From positions 6,439,609 to 6,503,608 of the forward strand of contig JAGGNK010008337.1 in the NCBI GenBank assembly GCA_017590115.1: a stretch of DNA of 64,000 nt. Direction: 5' to 3'. The DNA comes from Montifringilla adamsi. Taxonomy: Eukaryota; Chordata; Aves; Passeriformes; Passeridae. The position numbers and the translations under genes are program-made. Shown here piece after piece: positions 35,383 to 48,363 of the stretch; position 1 is the first letter of the stretch; every line of letters starts with the position of its first letter. The notes under the pieces were generated by a model. The model did no database searches, was not told the DNA's origin, and worked only from the letters and a program-made list of their open reading frames with translations.

Positions 35383-38300
35383 TATGATTAAACAGAGAAG
35401 GGGTTTGCAAAATCCCTCCAGAAAACGGGCAGTTCCTTGTAGAATTGTAGGTCTTCCTAATTTCCATGTATTTTCCTGCAGGAGAATGGCTTTCTAAGAG
35501 CGCGTTAGCCTTCAACCTTAGCAGGTGTAGGAGTACATCTGCAGTATTATGATTGAAATGTTATACCTGCTTATTCTAAAACTGACATGAGAGGTGACAA
35601 ATGACAGAGGCATTACTGGGTCAGGTGAAGTCTTTGTCATAATCCCTTTTCCCTGAACTTTTAGCTGGTGCAGCAAAGAGAATCCTGTTTCGGGGATTAT
35701 TAACACCACCTGCTACAAAATTCCTTTGGGAAGGACTGGAGTGCTTTGGATTCAGACACTGGCTTTGAAACATGCAGGAAAATGGCACAATCTCTGCAGA
35801 CACTCTAATGACTACTTTGGGTTTGGTATAAGCCAGCCTTTCCACTGCAAAAATATGTTACTAAGGATATAAATGCTGTTTCTTCCACTGCAATGTAGAA
35901 GTGAATTTTCAGTGAATTCCTTAAGTTCTTGTATTTGACAGGATTCAGAGGTACAATCTGCTGCAATGACTTGTGTAGCAGGGTTGAACTGATCTCTGGT
36001 TGAAGCCCTTTAGTTTTGGGTAGCATAAGTAGAAAGCTCTATCTCCATTATACAGGATTTTTTACTTCTCTTTCTTTTCAAGCACTGTTTCATGTTTTGT
36101 AAGCTTTGCTTTGTGTCTGGTTCATCCAGAAGGCAGATTGTTCCCTCAGGAAAAAAAAGTGGAAAGACTGTGGAGAAAAATGTTTTTCTCTTTGGTCAAC
36201 TATTCTGTCCTACTTCTCTTGTGTAACTGCAGCCCATTGGCAGGGCAGGAACACGGTGCCTCCCTGACTGGCTGTGGGGTTTGTGCCTCTGCTCCAGCTG
36301 GAGAGCAGAGATGAAAGGTACCTGACCAAAACCTGGGCACCAAGTTTGACTCCTGTTCACCTCCCATTCCTATGCTGGCTTTTGGACTTTTTCAAAGCCA
36401 GATGAGGAAAAGTGCCTCCTCTTAGTCATAGGCATTGATAGGACTGGAATCCTGCTGGAGCTGCCTGAGGAAAAATAGGCAGAGCAGAGGGACTGGCAAA
36501 GTCCTGGGCTGTTTTCATCACAAGCTCTGATTGCAGATCCCCCTGGAACTAGGAGGTGAATCTGTTCCTTTGTATTTCTGAGTGAAGTGAGTGCTGATTG
36601 ATTTGTCAAGTGATTACATGCTCAGATGAGACACTGGGATGTACAGTTTGATTCCATTCAGCACCACAGCAATGCCCAGGCAAAGCTTCATACAGTACAA
36701 AGAAGATTGTAGTCATTGTAGGGGAATATGTACACAGAAATCACCTTTCTGAATGGCTTTTTTGAACCTTATTCACCATTGCCTCTCTTAGTTTGTTTTC
36801 CCTTAGCAGAGTTTTCTGACTTTGCCCTTGCAAAAAGCAGAATCTGCTGTGTAACTGTTGGCCAGAAGGACCTGTTTCCAGATAACAGTCCTGCTGTGTG
36901 ATGAGTTAATTGTCATTTTTAGCTATGTCCATCTTTTTCAACATGAGGGGCTGTAACGTGTACCTAGGCCATGAGGAGGTTTCAGCTTACCAAAAGGGCT
37001 CTAAACATGATTTCTTGGCATGTTAATACATTGGAAGATGTTGCTCCTATGAATATGAATCCCAGCAGGTTTTCTTTTGGCAGAAATGCCCCCTTTCTCT
37101 CTCAAAATGAATTCCCCCAACTACCCACAGTTTGTTCTTGGCTGATCATTTTGTTCTGCCATCCCCTGTCTGACATCATTGCAGCGTACAAGTTACAGAG
37201 TCAAATTTACAGTGTTAGGGAATCTGCAGTCTCCTGTAGGACAAAGCTGTTTTTCAAGTTTTAAGCTTTGAAACCTAAAAAGAGATGACATGTTGCACAG
37301 TTTTTAGGAAATACATGGGTGCTGTTTACTACAGTCATGACTTCCTAATATATCTGTGTTTCTTGAAGGGTAGGTTTCAATATCTGAGGCATAACGTACT
37401 ACAAGTAATTTTTTATCTTTTAATTCAGAAGAGGATTTTTGTGTAAAACAATCTTAATCTGTGTTTATGATGTGGCATGAAGGTAGTGTGGTATCTGAGC
37501 TAATCTTGGAGTCTATTTTAGAAATTTGAGGCTATTTAAAAGAATTCTTGGCACAGTAGTTGCATTTCTAAGCAGCAGCTCTTTGGTGGAAGCAGGGGTT
37601 TTGGTTTTTTTTCTTGTATTACGCATTAATCACACATGTTCAGAAGAAGTGACTCTCTGATTAAGGACATTGCTGTAGTGGAAGAAAAGTTTAAGTTTTA
37701 TTGCCATCAAGACACTACTAAAATTAATTTTTTTAATGTGTTAAGTCTTGAGTTCCTTTCAAGTTGTGGTTTTGAGTTCATTGTGAGCTTACCTAAACTG
37801 CAGGGGAAAGAGCTTTGGTTATCTGAAACCTGAGAAATAGCAACTAATTGTTATTTGGCAAAGACCTGGTTGGTTGCCAGACTGAATCTTCTGGGTCTGA
37901 AAATGGAGTAAAGAGTGAATGGTCTTAAGCTGAGAAAGATGCAAATTGATAAACCAAAGGCAGCCTAAATATTAAATATGAAATGGAGTTTTTCCCATGT
38001 ATTGGTAGAAATACCAATAAAGAGGGGGCTGAACTGGTGAGAATTAAAAACATTGCTGCTGAGCTGGAGTGAGTCTGAATCCCTCAATTGTGTGCAAGTC
38101 ACTTGGTGGTGGTGGTTGGAGGCTTAGTTAATCCCTTGGCACTCGCTTTCTTTGCCTCAGGGGAAGTGTGGGTATCTGTCTATCCATCTAAATATGTTTG
38201 TGTACACAAATATATGAATTCAGAAAATTTCATTTCAGTTTTCATGCTCTCACTTTTTTGACAGCTGTTACAGTTGCAAAGGGTTGTTTGAGACTGGCTG

Positions 38301-41300
38301 GATAAAATTATCTGAACTTCTGGGACTTGCAAGAACCCAAAACACAATTAAAAAACTTGAGGTGTGTTTTGGGGTGATGTATGGACACAAAAGTGATTGA
38401 CAAGCCACTCAGCATGGGCCTGATCTTTTGAAGTCTCAGAACAATATAGCTTTTGGGGTGGACCTTTTTGTTTGTTTATTCCTTCTCTAGAAGCCAAGAT
38501 TCTGAGTTTCTCTGAGAGGTCTGAAAAAAAACACTTTCAACTCATCGTAGGGCAAAATAATGCTGCTCTTCAGTGGTTTGTCTTCTCAGTGCTGGCATGG
38601 AACCCAAGCAGAGTTCTGCCTTGTCCTGCTTGAGTTTTGTAACAACCTCTCCTAGTACCTCTTGAATTACCAGTGGTAATCAAAAACACTGATATTCCTT
38701 CCACATGGAGATGGTGGTGTCCAGATAGCAACATAGATTATTTAGGAAGCAAGGATAATTCATGAATGAATACCAGAAAATACTAAAGAATATATTGTTC
38801 TGATATCCTCAAGATGGAGCAAAGGAGGGTTGTGTGCCTTCACTGCTCATGGACAGAGCAGGGAAAAGGGGAGATGTTTGCACAGTCTGAGAGGAAATTG
38901 TGTTCTTAGTAGAAATAAGGCATGAATAAGATGAAAGGGACTATGTGTAGTACTTAAATGCTATCTGTATTGCTGCTGGATCACGACATGAAAAGGAGGC
39001 CTTTTGGGAGGAAGCTGCAAGACAATATGGCCTTTCTGGGCACAAGATCATTGTCTTGTGTCTGGGCTGATCTCTGGAAATCTAGTTCAGGGAGTCATTT
39101 TAAACTTCCTTTAAACATCACTGACTTGTTGAAGTGGTCAATGTTTTCATTCATTTTGGTGGCATGTTTTAAGAAATCTGTGGCTCTCTACTGACGTACA
39201 CAAACAAGAACAGGCAAACCAAATCCAGGCTCTGCCCAACAGTTTGTACGTGTTGGAATTTCACTCTGCATTGGCCATGTGCTAAATGCTTAACTTCCTT
39301 TGGACAGGATAGTACGTTTTTAAAAATAAATATGACATATTAAGAAGATGGCAATCTGGAATGTGCCATTTATAAAATGGCAAGAGATCTGTCTGAACTT
39401 GCAAAAATAAAGATATCCCTTGAAACACAGGCAGGGAATATAACTTGCTCCTTTATTCCACAGAGAGATTTTGATGACCAAAGCAGATACAGAATTCCTG
39501 TATGTTATGGTTTTCCTTAGAGTTATGCATCTATTTCCTTACTTAAGTGTTTTTTCACTTCATCAAGCATATGATCATCTGTGTTGGAGTAACTTATTTT
39601 CAATCCTAAAAGGTAAAAAGTGCTGATGCTCACCCAAGTTGCTTTGGCACATACATGTATCTTTTCCTGCAAAGTGCTGCAAATAAAAAGTAATTCTCCA
39701 TTTCATTAATGCACTTCAGCTTTGTTATTTGAACTTCCTGTCTCATATATGTAATAAATGAAAAGGAAATGAGACTTTGGAGAAGATAATGTAAACACAC
39801 AATATTTCTGTGGTTTCACTGAAATGAAATGAATGCCTTTTGTAAAAAGCTAATTATTGCATTCAGAATCTAACATGGACCTGGCCAAGTCTGTGGTGCC
39901 TCCATTATTTTAGGCATCAGGTTTTATGAAATACAGTATTTCATACTGTAAATATAAAGGTGCTTTATTCTCTGCTGACTTTTGCATGTAAAGCAAAAGG
40001 AAAACAAAAACCAGTTTTCTTCTCTCTTGAGTTTTGTCGGTTTCCTCTCACCACTCTCTTAATGTTTGTTAACTTGGAGATAGCAATTTCATTTTTGGTA
40101 CATCAGATTTCACTGTGAGGGAGGGTGTGTTCTTATATGTGCTGCTTGTAGGTAAAATAAACTGAGAATAAAGTAACTTAAGTAATAAAGTAACTTAACT
40201 CACACAAAAATATTTAAATGAGTGCTCAGGCCTCCCTGTTTGTAACCTCTTCTCTAATTCTTAATTCTTTTGTCCTGGATTATTTTCCCACCCTTCCAAG
40301 TAGGAGTTCCACAAGTCCATGTTTCTGTCTAGTTTCCTTCCCGTGCCCCCAAGCTGTTGTGATTCAGTCCTTAGATTAAATAGTCCAGACGTGTTCTTAA
40401 AAGTATTGAATTTGTTTGGCTGAAACTTGTTCCTTTTTTTTTTTTTTGGTTTTGTTTTTTTGGGGTTTTTTGTTTGTTTGTTGGGAGTTTGGGGGCTTTT
40501 TGTGTTTATTCTAAAGTGTAAAATATAAAATCTGGTGGAGAAAAAACTCTTTTCCTTCTTACAGATTTAATTTTTTTTCTTTTTACTGATGCATTTCATC
40601 CTTTCTGCATTATGAGCTCTAGAAATGAAAAGAGATTTATATCTCTGCTGCATGTATTTTGCCTTTGAATACTTAATTCCTGTCAGTTTTGACCACTGTC
40701 TCTCTCTTTGTATTATACAATATTGGGACTGCAGAATGATAATTTTTTCATGTTTTTATCCCTCTTCCTTTGGGCAGTTCTGTGGGCTGGGGGCTGATAA
40801 GTAGATAAGTTCACTCAACCAAATGCCTGTCAGCCTCACTTTTATTTTTAGTTCCTGCATTTTGAAAAATAGAAAAAAACCCTCTCTTTGGTTTTGAATC
40901 TGATAAAATGGCCTAGACCTAATCTGTGAGTAGCATATTTAGATTAGCTTCATAATCCTAAGAGAAGGAAGTATTTGTTAGGTGATTTGTGTATGTCATT
41001 TTTAGATGACAGAGACGACTTTGCAGGAATTGCCTTTGGTCTTTTAATGGCAATTAAAAAGCTTTCTCTGCCCTCACTAAATACATGAATAAGGGCATAG
41101 TAACTGCAATACTTGTAATTTAAAAAACCTCACCTACATTGCTGAAGTTTCACATAGACTACTTTTAAAATGCAGAATTAGTGCTATGCTGTCTGGTTTG
41201 TGTGTTTGCTTAGGCATGATAAATAATATAGAAACATCAGAAATACCGTGTCCAGTTCTGGGCTCCCAAGTACAAGAGATATGGAGCTTAATTGGCTGTT

Positions 41301-41730
41301 AAAGGCTTTCCTGTAGTCTGAAATATCTGAGAACCTCCACACATCCAGCAGCTACAAAGGGTTTGGTGAAGGTTGGCCCTGGGTCTTTAATCATTCAGAC
41401 TCCTGCATCTTTAAAGGGAAATACCTTTCTCATGCCAGAAAAGGATTCAAGATGGCTTTTAGCATCCCATATTTCTCGGTTTGCTTCTCATGCCGGTGTT
41501 TTTTGGGAGGCAAATGCAAAGAAATGTGTCAAACTCAAATATATTTAAAACCTGATCTTTGAGGAAAGGTTGACAGACTTGGATTTGTTCTGTATAAAAG
41601 AGAACAGTGATCAATTGTTTTCTGTGCCTGGTGGCTGCATTAGCAGAAATAACAGCTTAAAGTTGTAGTAAGGGAAGATACTTCCTCCTAAATCTAGGGG
41701 CTACATAACCATTAAATAGTAAATAGGCAT
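35383..41730. other. Unannotated non-coding stretch
   Basis: Unique sequence with a small tandem repeat at 40167-40199 (two 16-base AATAAAGTAACTTAA units, period 17) and a T/G low-complexity tract at 40434-40505. An isolated RE1 left half-site TTCAGCACC lies at 36657-36665. No gene was recognised. Confidence 0.55.
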
Positions 41731-41806
41731 AAAAGCTTTTTAAATACTGGCCAAATATTTGGCAGGGATATTATTTGTTAAATAATATCTATTTAATGTA
41801 GATATT
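41731..41806. repeat. Cluster of four palindromes
   Basis: In order: AAAAGCTTTT at 41731-41740; GCCAAATATTTGGC at 41750-41763; GATATTATTT-GTT-AAATAATATC at 41767-41789; and AATATCTA-(7 nt)-TAGATATT at 41784-41806. All stems are perfect. The last two share bases, so they are mutually exclusive hairpins. AT-rich composition makes short palindromes common, but four perfect ones in 76 bp is notable. Confidence 0.9.
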
Positions 41807-42119
41807 TAAGTAGCAACAGGGAGAGTGAGATGATGACCTGAATGACTTCTTGAGATCTGTTCATAATTTCTGTACTTTCTGTCTGCAGCAGTATCTCCTT
41901 ATTTATATCAGCATTTTAAGAGAGTTCAGGGGATTTTTTTGTGTAGAAAATGCACAGTTTCTGAGGAGTCCTTCATTTACTTAGATTTAATTGGACAACC
42001 AAGCAAAGGAGGTGTCAGATTATAGAATTGAGCTTTATTGCTGCTGGATAAGGAAGGGAATTAAGAGATTGCCAGAATTGCATTGAACATTTGAAGTGCA
42101 GCCTTCTTAAAATGCCTTG
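41807..42119. other. Unannotated flank of the solo LTR
   Basis: About 310 bases of AT-rich unique sequence between the palindrome cluster and the LTR. Nothing was recognised. Confidence 0.6.
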
Positions 42120-42283
42120 TGTGGATCATCCTTAGAGCTATCTCCTGTGGAAGCCAACAGGGAGAGAGTCCATAATACTGCCCTGGAGGGAAAACCCCTC
42201 CAAGCTATAACCACTCTTTTTAGGGTGAGGAAGAAGGCTTCTCCTAGCATGCCTTGCTGTGACATGCAGATTAAACTCATTCC

Positions 42284-42369
42284 ATTGGCCCTTCCCCCTT
42301 GCTCCACCCCTGTGCCCTCATCCCATTGGCCACAGTGTTCTGCCCCACCCCTCAAAATCCATATATAAA
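42284..42369 (+). promoter_or_regulatory. LTR promoter: two CCAAT boxes and a TATA box
   Basis: Two CCATTGGCC motifs 41 bp apart lie upstream of CATATATAAAC. Start of transcription would be expected at about 42390-42400. All elements match consensus, so residual plus-strand promoter activity is plausible. Confidence 0.7.
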
Positions 42370-42428
42370 CCCCTGCTTTCCCTGCTTGAGAGGCTTTTCA
42401 TCCCTGGAGCCTTCCAAGGAGGAAGCTC

Positions 42429-42434
42429 AATAAA
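42429..42434 (+). terminator. LTR polyadenylation signal AATAAA
   Basis: AATAAA lies about 60 bp after the TATA box, as expected in a short R region. In a sense-oriented intronic LTR it could cause premature polyadenylation. Confidence 0.7.
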
Positions 42435-42558
42435 GGCTGTCCTTGGAACCCCACAGGAAGACCCCATCTCTCCATGCCCGTGTCCCCAAGGTGTCTTTTT
42501 GAAGACGCTTCTTCGGGAAGGTCGTGACACTGAACAATGCCCGCCATGACAATCCACA

Positions 42559-42893
42559 TCTTCAGTGTGCTTGTTGTGAAATCAAATCCCTACAGGTCCA
42601 ACAGATCTGTTTTTTAGAGGATATCAGCAAGCTAAATTTTCTGTATAAAATGTATCAAGTTACAGTGAAAAATGTTGATGAGCAGTGTAGGGATATGAGG
42701 CCATGAAGACCTTATTGTCCTCGGCAGTGTAAAGGACCAGAGGAGTATTCTTGGACTGCCTCAGCTGCCCAGTGCATAGAATAGGAGTAGCTGATGTGTC
42801 AGTCATCATTCTAAATACCCTTATAATTAACATTCTTAGCTTCTGTCTAAGTACATAGACGTTCTCAGTGGAATTGAAATGGTTTTATTTCAG
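42559..42893. other. Unannotated non-coding stretch
   Basis: Nothing recognised between the LTR and the exon-like segment at 42894. Confidence 0.6.
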
Positions 42894-42924
42894 TGAGTAT
42901 AGAAACATTTTGCACAGTCCTCTG
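42894..42924 (+). other. 31-nt microexon-like segment
   Basis: Acceptor GGTTTTATTTCAG, 31 bases, then CTG|GTAAGTAT, a perfect match to U1 snRNA. One frame is open (EYRNILHSPL) with one extra base, so inclusion would shift the frame. It could be a poison or cryptic exon, or chance. Confidence 0.25.
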
Positions 42925-45900
42925 GTAAGTATGAAGTCCTAACCCATACATTATAATAAAAGATATTCCAGTAATAGACTATAACTTTGCTAGTGATGCT
43001 AGTTCAGTTAACAGATGATCACTTGTATGCAAAACCCTTCTGGGAGATTTTTTGATGTAAACAGTTGCCTTTAAGCGAGAGAGAAATTGCTGTTGTGAGC
43101 CGTGATATGCTGGTTGTGTAACACTGTAGTACTTTGAAATTTGCAGTGGGAAACACAGGTTCTTGATATGACTGGAGCAGTGAAATCTAGTCCATTTACA
43201 CACTGCCCTGAAATACCCTTTTCTTGAGTTGTGTCAACAACAGGCTGGTGTGTTCCAGAGCTGATGGGCCAATAGCAGACTTAGGTGCTGACAAAATATT
43301 GTTCTTACATGTGAATATTGATATTGCAAAGATACACTTATGTCCAAAAGCTGAAGGCTTGAAAACATCTATGTTTTGTATCCTCCATAATAGTCCTCCT
43401 TCCCTCTTCTCCTTTTTATCTTTCATATTTGTGTTTTCTTTGGGATTATTACGCTTAAATTTTAGTAAGTGTTAGCATTGTCTGCTCTGGGTATCTGTTG
43501 GGAGCTTTGTTAGTCTTTAAATGTAAGAGTAAGGACTCATTAACAGCTGAGCATTGTCTTGCATTCCTGCACTCATAGTCATTGAATATTAAGAGAGATT
43601 TGGTCATAAAATACTACAAAATAGTGGTTTAAGCAATCTGTATGAGTGTTGTTTTTTGCAGAATCAAATTTAACTCCTCTCTTATCTAGAATATTACTTT
43701 ATCACTTTTCTATACTGTTATCTATGAAAAATGGTATAGAAAAAAATGTTGAGTTTTCTAATTAAAAATAAAAAGTAGTGTATCTAGACTTCTTGCATGT
43801 TCTATATCCATCACAAAAATCTGGAAAAAAATCCTTTTTCTGCAGGAATATCAATATAAAAGATGACTAATTTCTAGTCACATTTAAAGAGATAAAGGAT
43901 TATGCAGTCTCTAAATATTGATCCTTTTGTGTACAAATATATGTGCTTTTTCTCCCACTTTGTCAGAAAGACTTGGATGATGGTGTGCAATATTAGATTG
44001 TTCTGTAGAAGGAAGAGATATTAGCTTCTAACTCATTGGGAATTACATAAATTTAGTCTCTGTGCTTGGTGTGGAGTGTGTCCCACATAAAAACTCAAAG
44101 TTGATATATACTCGCTCTACTGTGTTGCTTAATCAGTTGATTTTTAAAAAAAAAAAAATTTGTTACAATGTTATTCTCTGTAAAAGTACTTTCATTTGCT
44201 TTATATGCATTGACTGTTTCCACAAGTCAGATCAGCCAGTATTTTGGTAGCTCATGCAATAATGTTACAAACCTCAGTCCTTTGGAAAGGTTTGAGAGCA
44301 GTTCAGACGTCTGTGAGCTTTTGTTCTTATTGATAACAGTTATACATCTATTTAAAGTTACATTGAGGCAAACAGGTTTTTTCAACCTCTGCAAGGTGAT
44401 TAGTCCTTTCAGAAATTTGGGAGTGATGAGCTAGAAGATGCAGTGTTTCATTACTTACTCCTGAGCTGTGCAGATTGCACCCTCAGTTTTCAGGTCTGAA
44501 AGCTGAGGCCCATTTAAAAGGTAACTGTAGCAGGCTAGAGAATTTTAATTTCAGATAAAATAGTGTAGTAGTTTGTGCTGTTATTCACTCAGTGTCAAAT
44601 GTGGTTAATGTTTGTGTCAGTTTTAGAGGTTCAGGAAAAGCCAAGCACCTGATTACAAAGCACTTACAGGGTTCTAAATGCAGCTGTTTAAGGAAGGGCA
44701 GTGGTGGGTGGGATGGGTACATGGGTTAAAGGGCGTGCTTGCCCAGATCCTTTCCCTTGTGATAAATTTTATGCAAGTTCAAAACTAATATTTAAGCCAA
44801 TAACATTTTTTTACTATTAAGTTTTAGTGCATAAAAATATTCTTAGTTTGAGAGGCAAGGGAAATGCAGATGACAGGTTTTCTTTATGACTAAGTATTCT
44901 AGATCTCCTGAATCATACAGCCCCTTTTATTACAGTTGGTAAGTAAAGTGCAAAGCATGTTGTCCTTCCCTGAAATGGAAGAAATGCAGAAACCTACAAT
45001 ACATCAGGAAGGGGTTAGAGATTGATGAACTCAGTATCTGAAGAAAGTACTGAAACATCATCATGAGATCAAAATGAAAGGGCAAATAAAAAGAGCTTAG
45101 GTCAGCTTTTAAAATGTAATATTCTTTGGCTAAGATCCCACTTCTTCATGCTTCGATTTAATCTGTCAGGGCAAAAGGGCAAAGGTTCACATGATTGCTG
45201 GGGAGGGTACAAGATGCATGACAGAGCAATTTGCTGAGTTTCTCTGGATGAGTGTAGACAAAGCTTGCATGTCTTTGCTCTTTGTCTCTCTGACAGTAGC
45301 CTTTAACATAGGCTTATTGTTCACTTTTTGGGTCACTGAAAGGCATTTATAAGGTATTTCTGGTGCAGAAAGCACATGAAACTGTTTTCTAATTTGTCTT
45401 AATTGCTTGTCTCAGTAAATGGTTAATTCCCATTTGTATGTGCTCAGCAGTTTAGAAAATAGGTGTTTGCTCATATTTGAAATCTCTGTAATTGCTCAAA
45501 GCCCTTAGAGGTGTTGGTGGATGATCAGCTCTAGACCACCTAAACCCCTTCATTGTCACTTCTTGTACTTTCAAAAATGCTAGATAATTATTTTATAATT
45601 TGTACCACTTTGCTGAAGTTGTACTCCGTCCTTTTTCTCTTTGGAACAATGTTTTGTCATTTGAGATGGTAGTTCTTGATTTCCTTTTGTGACAGCACGT
45701 GTGTTAACCCTTTGTTGTGCTGTTAAAATCTCATGTACTCAGATTGGCCATCAAGTTACCAACCAGTGCATGTCTTTCTCCAAGTCAGTCAGGTTTTAGT
45801 AGCAAACAGGGGAAATGTGTGAGCACAGACACATGCCTAAAAACGATCTAGTTTGGCCAGAGCACAGTTATTTCTACGTCAGGAGAGAATTCCAAAAGTC

Positions 45901-48339
45901 TTCTACAATTCTGTGCATTACCACTAATATGCACAACTTCTAAAGAAAATGGAACAGTGCTGGCTTTTCAGGCTTGTAAATGGATTTATTGATCCTGCAA
46001 CTGATTTTTCCTGAATAGAAGAACTTTCCAACCAAACGCAATGGCCTGTTTCAGAAATTTGTCAGAGATCTGGAATTGAAGTCCACATGAAATATCATCT
46101 TGGTTTAAAGAGTTAAATAGCTTGGTACACCTTACAGAAATAGGTTAGAGGCATCATGTTTCTTGCTTCATTTAATTCAGCTATCCTCTGCTGATACTGA
46201 GAGAGAGAAAATGCTTTGCAAACCTAAGGTGGCCATTAGCTGAACAATTGTAATGTCTTACATACATCTTGCATATTATAGTAATATTCAGTGAATCCCT
46301 CATAGTAGCAACAAATGACTTAGATCAAGGTTAATTTTGCTAAGGAATGGCAAGATCATGGGTAGACATAAAAACAGAGAGGGGAAGACTTTACATTTTA
46401 TTTGGACAGTTTTTAAAAGCAGTCTTCTTTAATCTGTGTGCAAATTCCCACTACATTTCTGAGCAAAAGAGGAACATGACTAATGAGCCTACAGTAGGTC
46501 ATTTTACAGTCCAAGTTTGTGTCATCATATTAAGCAATGAGTGATAGGAATTTAAAGGAAATTATTTAATGCATCACAGCATTCTGCATCTGAGTAGCAA
46601 TTCCCAACAGCCAATGCAGTCATGACATGCAGGACATCAGTTTGCCAATACTGCAGACTTTGGGGAAAAAAGCACCACTTCTTGGTCAGACTTAATGATC
46701 ATCTTAGAGTCATCCTGTTTGATTTTTTTTCTCCTGTTTTTTTAAAAATTGTCTTTGAGCATTTCAGTTCCTTTATTTGAAGAGGAAAAAGTACATTAGG
46801 CAGCCCATAATGCTTCGGACTTGAGTCTAGTAATATCCAGACATAGAAGACGATGAGCAAAGGTCAACACCTGAGCAGTGAAAGCTGCATAGTCAGTGAG
46901 GGGACCCAAGGCTGAGGCTTAACAAACAATCCCGATATCAATGTTTACAAAGTGCCAGCCAGAGTTTGGAACAGTTGGAGCTGAGCAATGCTTCCCTTAT
47001 CAGTTGCCTCCTTTTGGCTAGTGTTTTTCAAAGGTGTAATTCCACTGTTTTGCCAGGCGTGATGGTGCGTTCATAGAACACAATTTCCATCTTGGAAATT
47101 TAAGACGAATAACAGAGAACGCTACCCTGTTGGCTTTGAAAATCCTAGTAAGTAGACATAATTTTTTAAAGTGTGTTACCTAAATTCACTCTGCTAATGC
47201 ACATGCGTGTCTCAGCAGCATCACCTGATCTCTGTCCATAGAGACACACCCTGCCTCAAGGTCCAGGAGGAGCTGGGCCTCAAGAGCCCTTCCTATTGTA
47301 TCATTTCTCTATTTTGCCCCAACTGGATGCATTTCTGTTTTCAGGACTGCTCCAGCTTAGCACACATAGCTCCTTAAAGGAAAAGCAAAGAATTTATTTC
47401 CAAATCATTTGTTTGCAGAAGTCACAAGAGCAATGAAAACCAGTATTTACACTTATATCTTTCAAACAAATGAAAATTAAGTGGAATTTTTGTTTTGCCT
47501 TCAAGTATTTTGTGCTGCATCATAGGATAAATCAGTATCCATGATTTTGAGGAGCTTTATTGTTTGTTATGTCTTCTCTAGTTTTCTATTATTCTTGGCA
47601 CGCCTTCCTCTGCTGATGCTGATGTTCACATTTATTCTGATTAGTTTAAATGAAGGTTTTAACCCTGGCTTTATCATTTTAGATGGCATTGCTTAAGAAA
47701 GAGTAGGAATAGTAATTGTATCTAACTATGTAATGCATTTAGGTACTTTGTATTTAGCATTTTTAACAGTACATTTCTTTTCCGAAGGACATGAGCCACT
47801 CACTTTCTGTGAGAAATCTGTGTTCCTATGTTCACTGGCTCAATGGAAAATTCCTTTTTCAGGTGGTATTTTTGCTATACTGAGGAGTATAAAGCTTTGA
47901 AGTGTTTGTGCTTCTGATATTGTGCAAAGGCTGGGAAGATTGTTCTTCTGAGTGTATCTGTCCAGTGATGGAAGGTACATGGATTCAGGTGGTGGTGTTT
48001 GTTTATTGGATTGTGTTTTAAAATGAAAAAAATTACACGGAGGTGTCCTGTTTCATTCTTTCTGGGTCCAGTTTAGTAAGTTATTGGGTTCCTGTGGCTG
48101 TTACTAATGTGGTGTGAGGTGAGGACACTCAACACCCTGTAGATGTAATCACATTTGAACCTCTTCCTGAATGGTGCTTTTGCTGATTTTCAGTCATTCT
48201 GTCTTTCCCTCATTTGTGTCTGCGTGTTGGAATTTTTCTACCTGCAAAACCTACATGAGATTTGCCTATAAACATTTTTTGTAAAATATAGATACAACCC
48301 AGCTTTTCTTAATTCCTACTTTTCCCTTGGTTTAAAACC
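42925..48339. other. Unannotated non-coding stretch
   Basis: Unique AT-rich sequence with A13 at 44146-44158. A near-overlapping acceptor and donor lies at 44935-44940 (see findings). No gene or transposon was recognised. Confidence 0.55.
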
Positions 48340-48363
48340 TTTTTTTTTTTTTTTTTTTTTTTT
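48340..48363 (+). repeat. Poly-T run (T24)
   Basis: Twenty-four consecutive T with no retrocopy hallmarks on either side. Confidence 0.9.

Larger units (their letters stand above)
42120..42558 (+). mobile_element. Solo LTR of an endogenous retrovirus
   Basis: Seen: perfect 7-bp inverted ends, TGTGGAT at 42120 and ATCCACA ending at 42558. Inverted CCAAT boxes (ATTGG) lie at 42284-42288 and 42325-42329. A TATA box (ATATATAAA) at 42361-42369 is followed by AATAAA at 42429-42434 and a short U5. The size (439 bp) and order U3-R-U5 fit an LTR in plus orientation. There is no primer site, polypurine tract or viral gene on either side, so it is a solo LTR left by recombination. No clear target-site duplication was found, so the edges may be off by a few bases. 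The promoter signals look intact. The family was not named. Confidence 0.85.

Noticed and set aside
36657..36665. RE1/NRSF-like TTCAGCACC
   Set aside because: Only the left half-site matches. The right half (GGACAG) is absent.
42495..42520. GAA/TTC units in the U5 of the 42-kb LTR as another heat-shock element
   Set aside because: Only one inverted pair (TTCGGGAA) has proper spacing. The other units are five bases apart, so it is not canonical.
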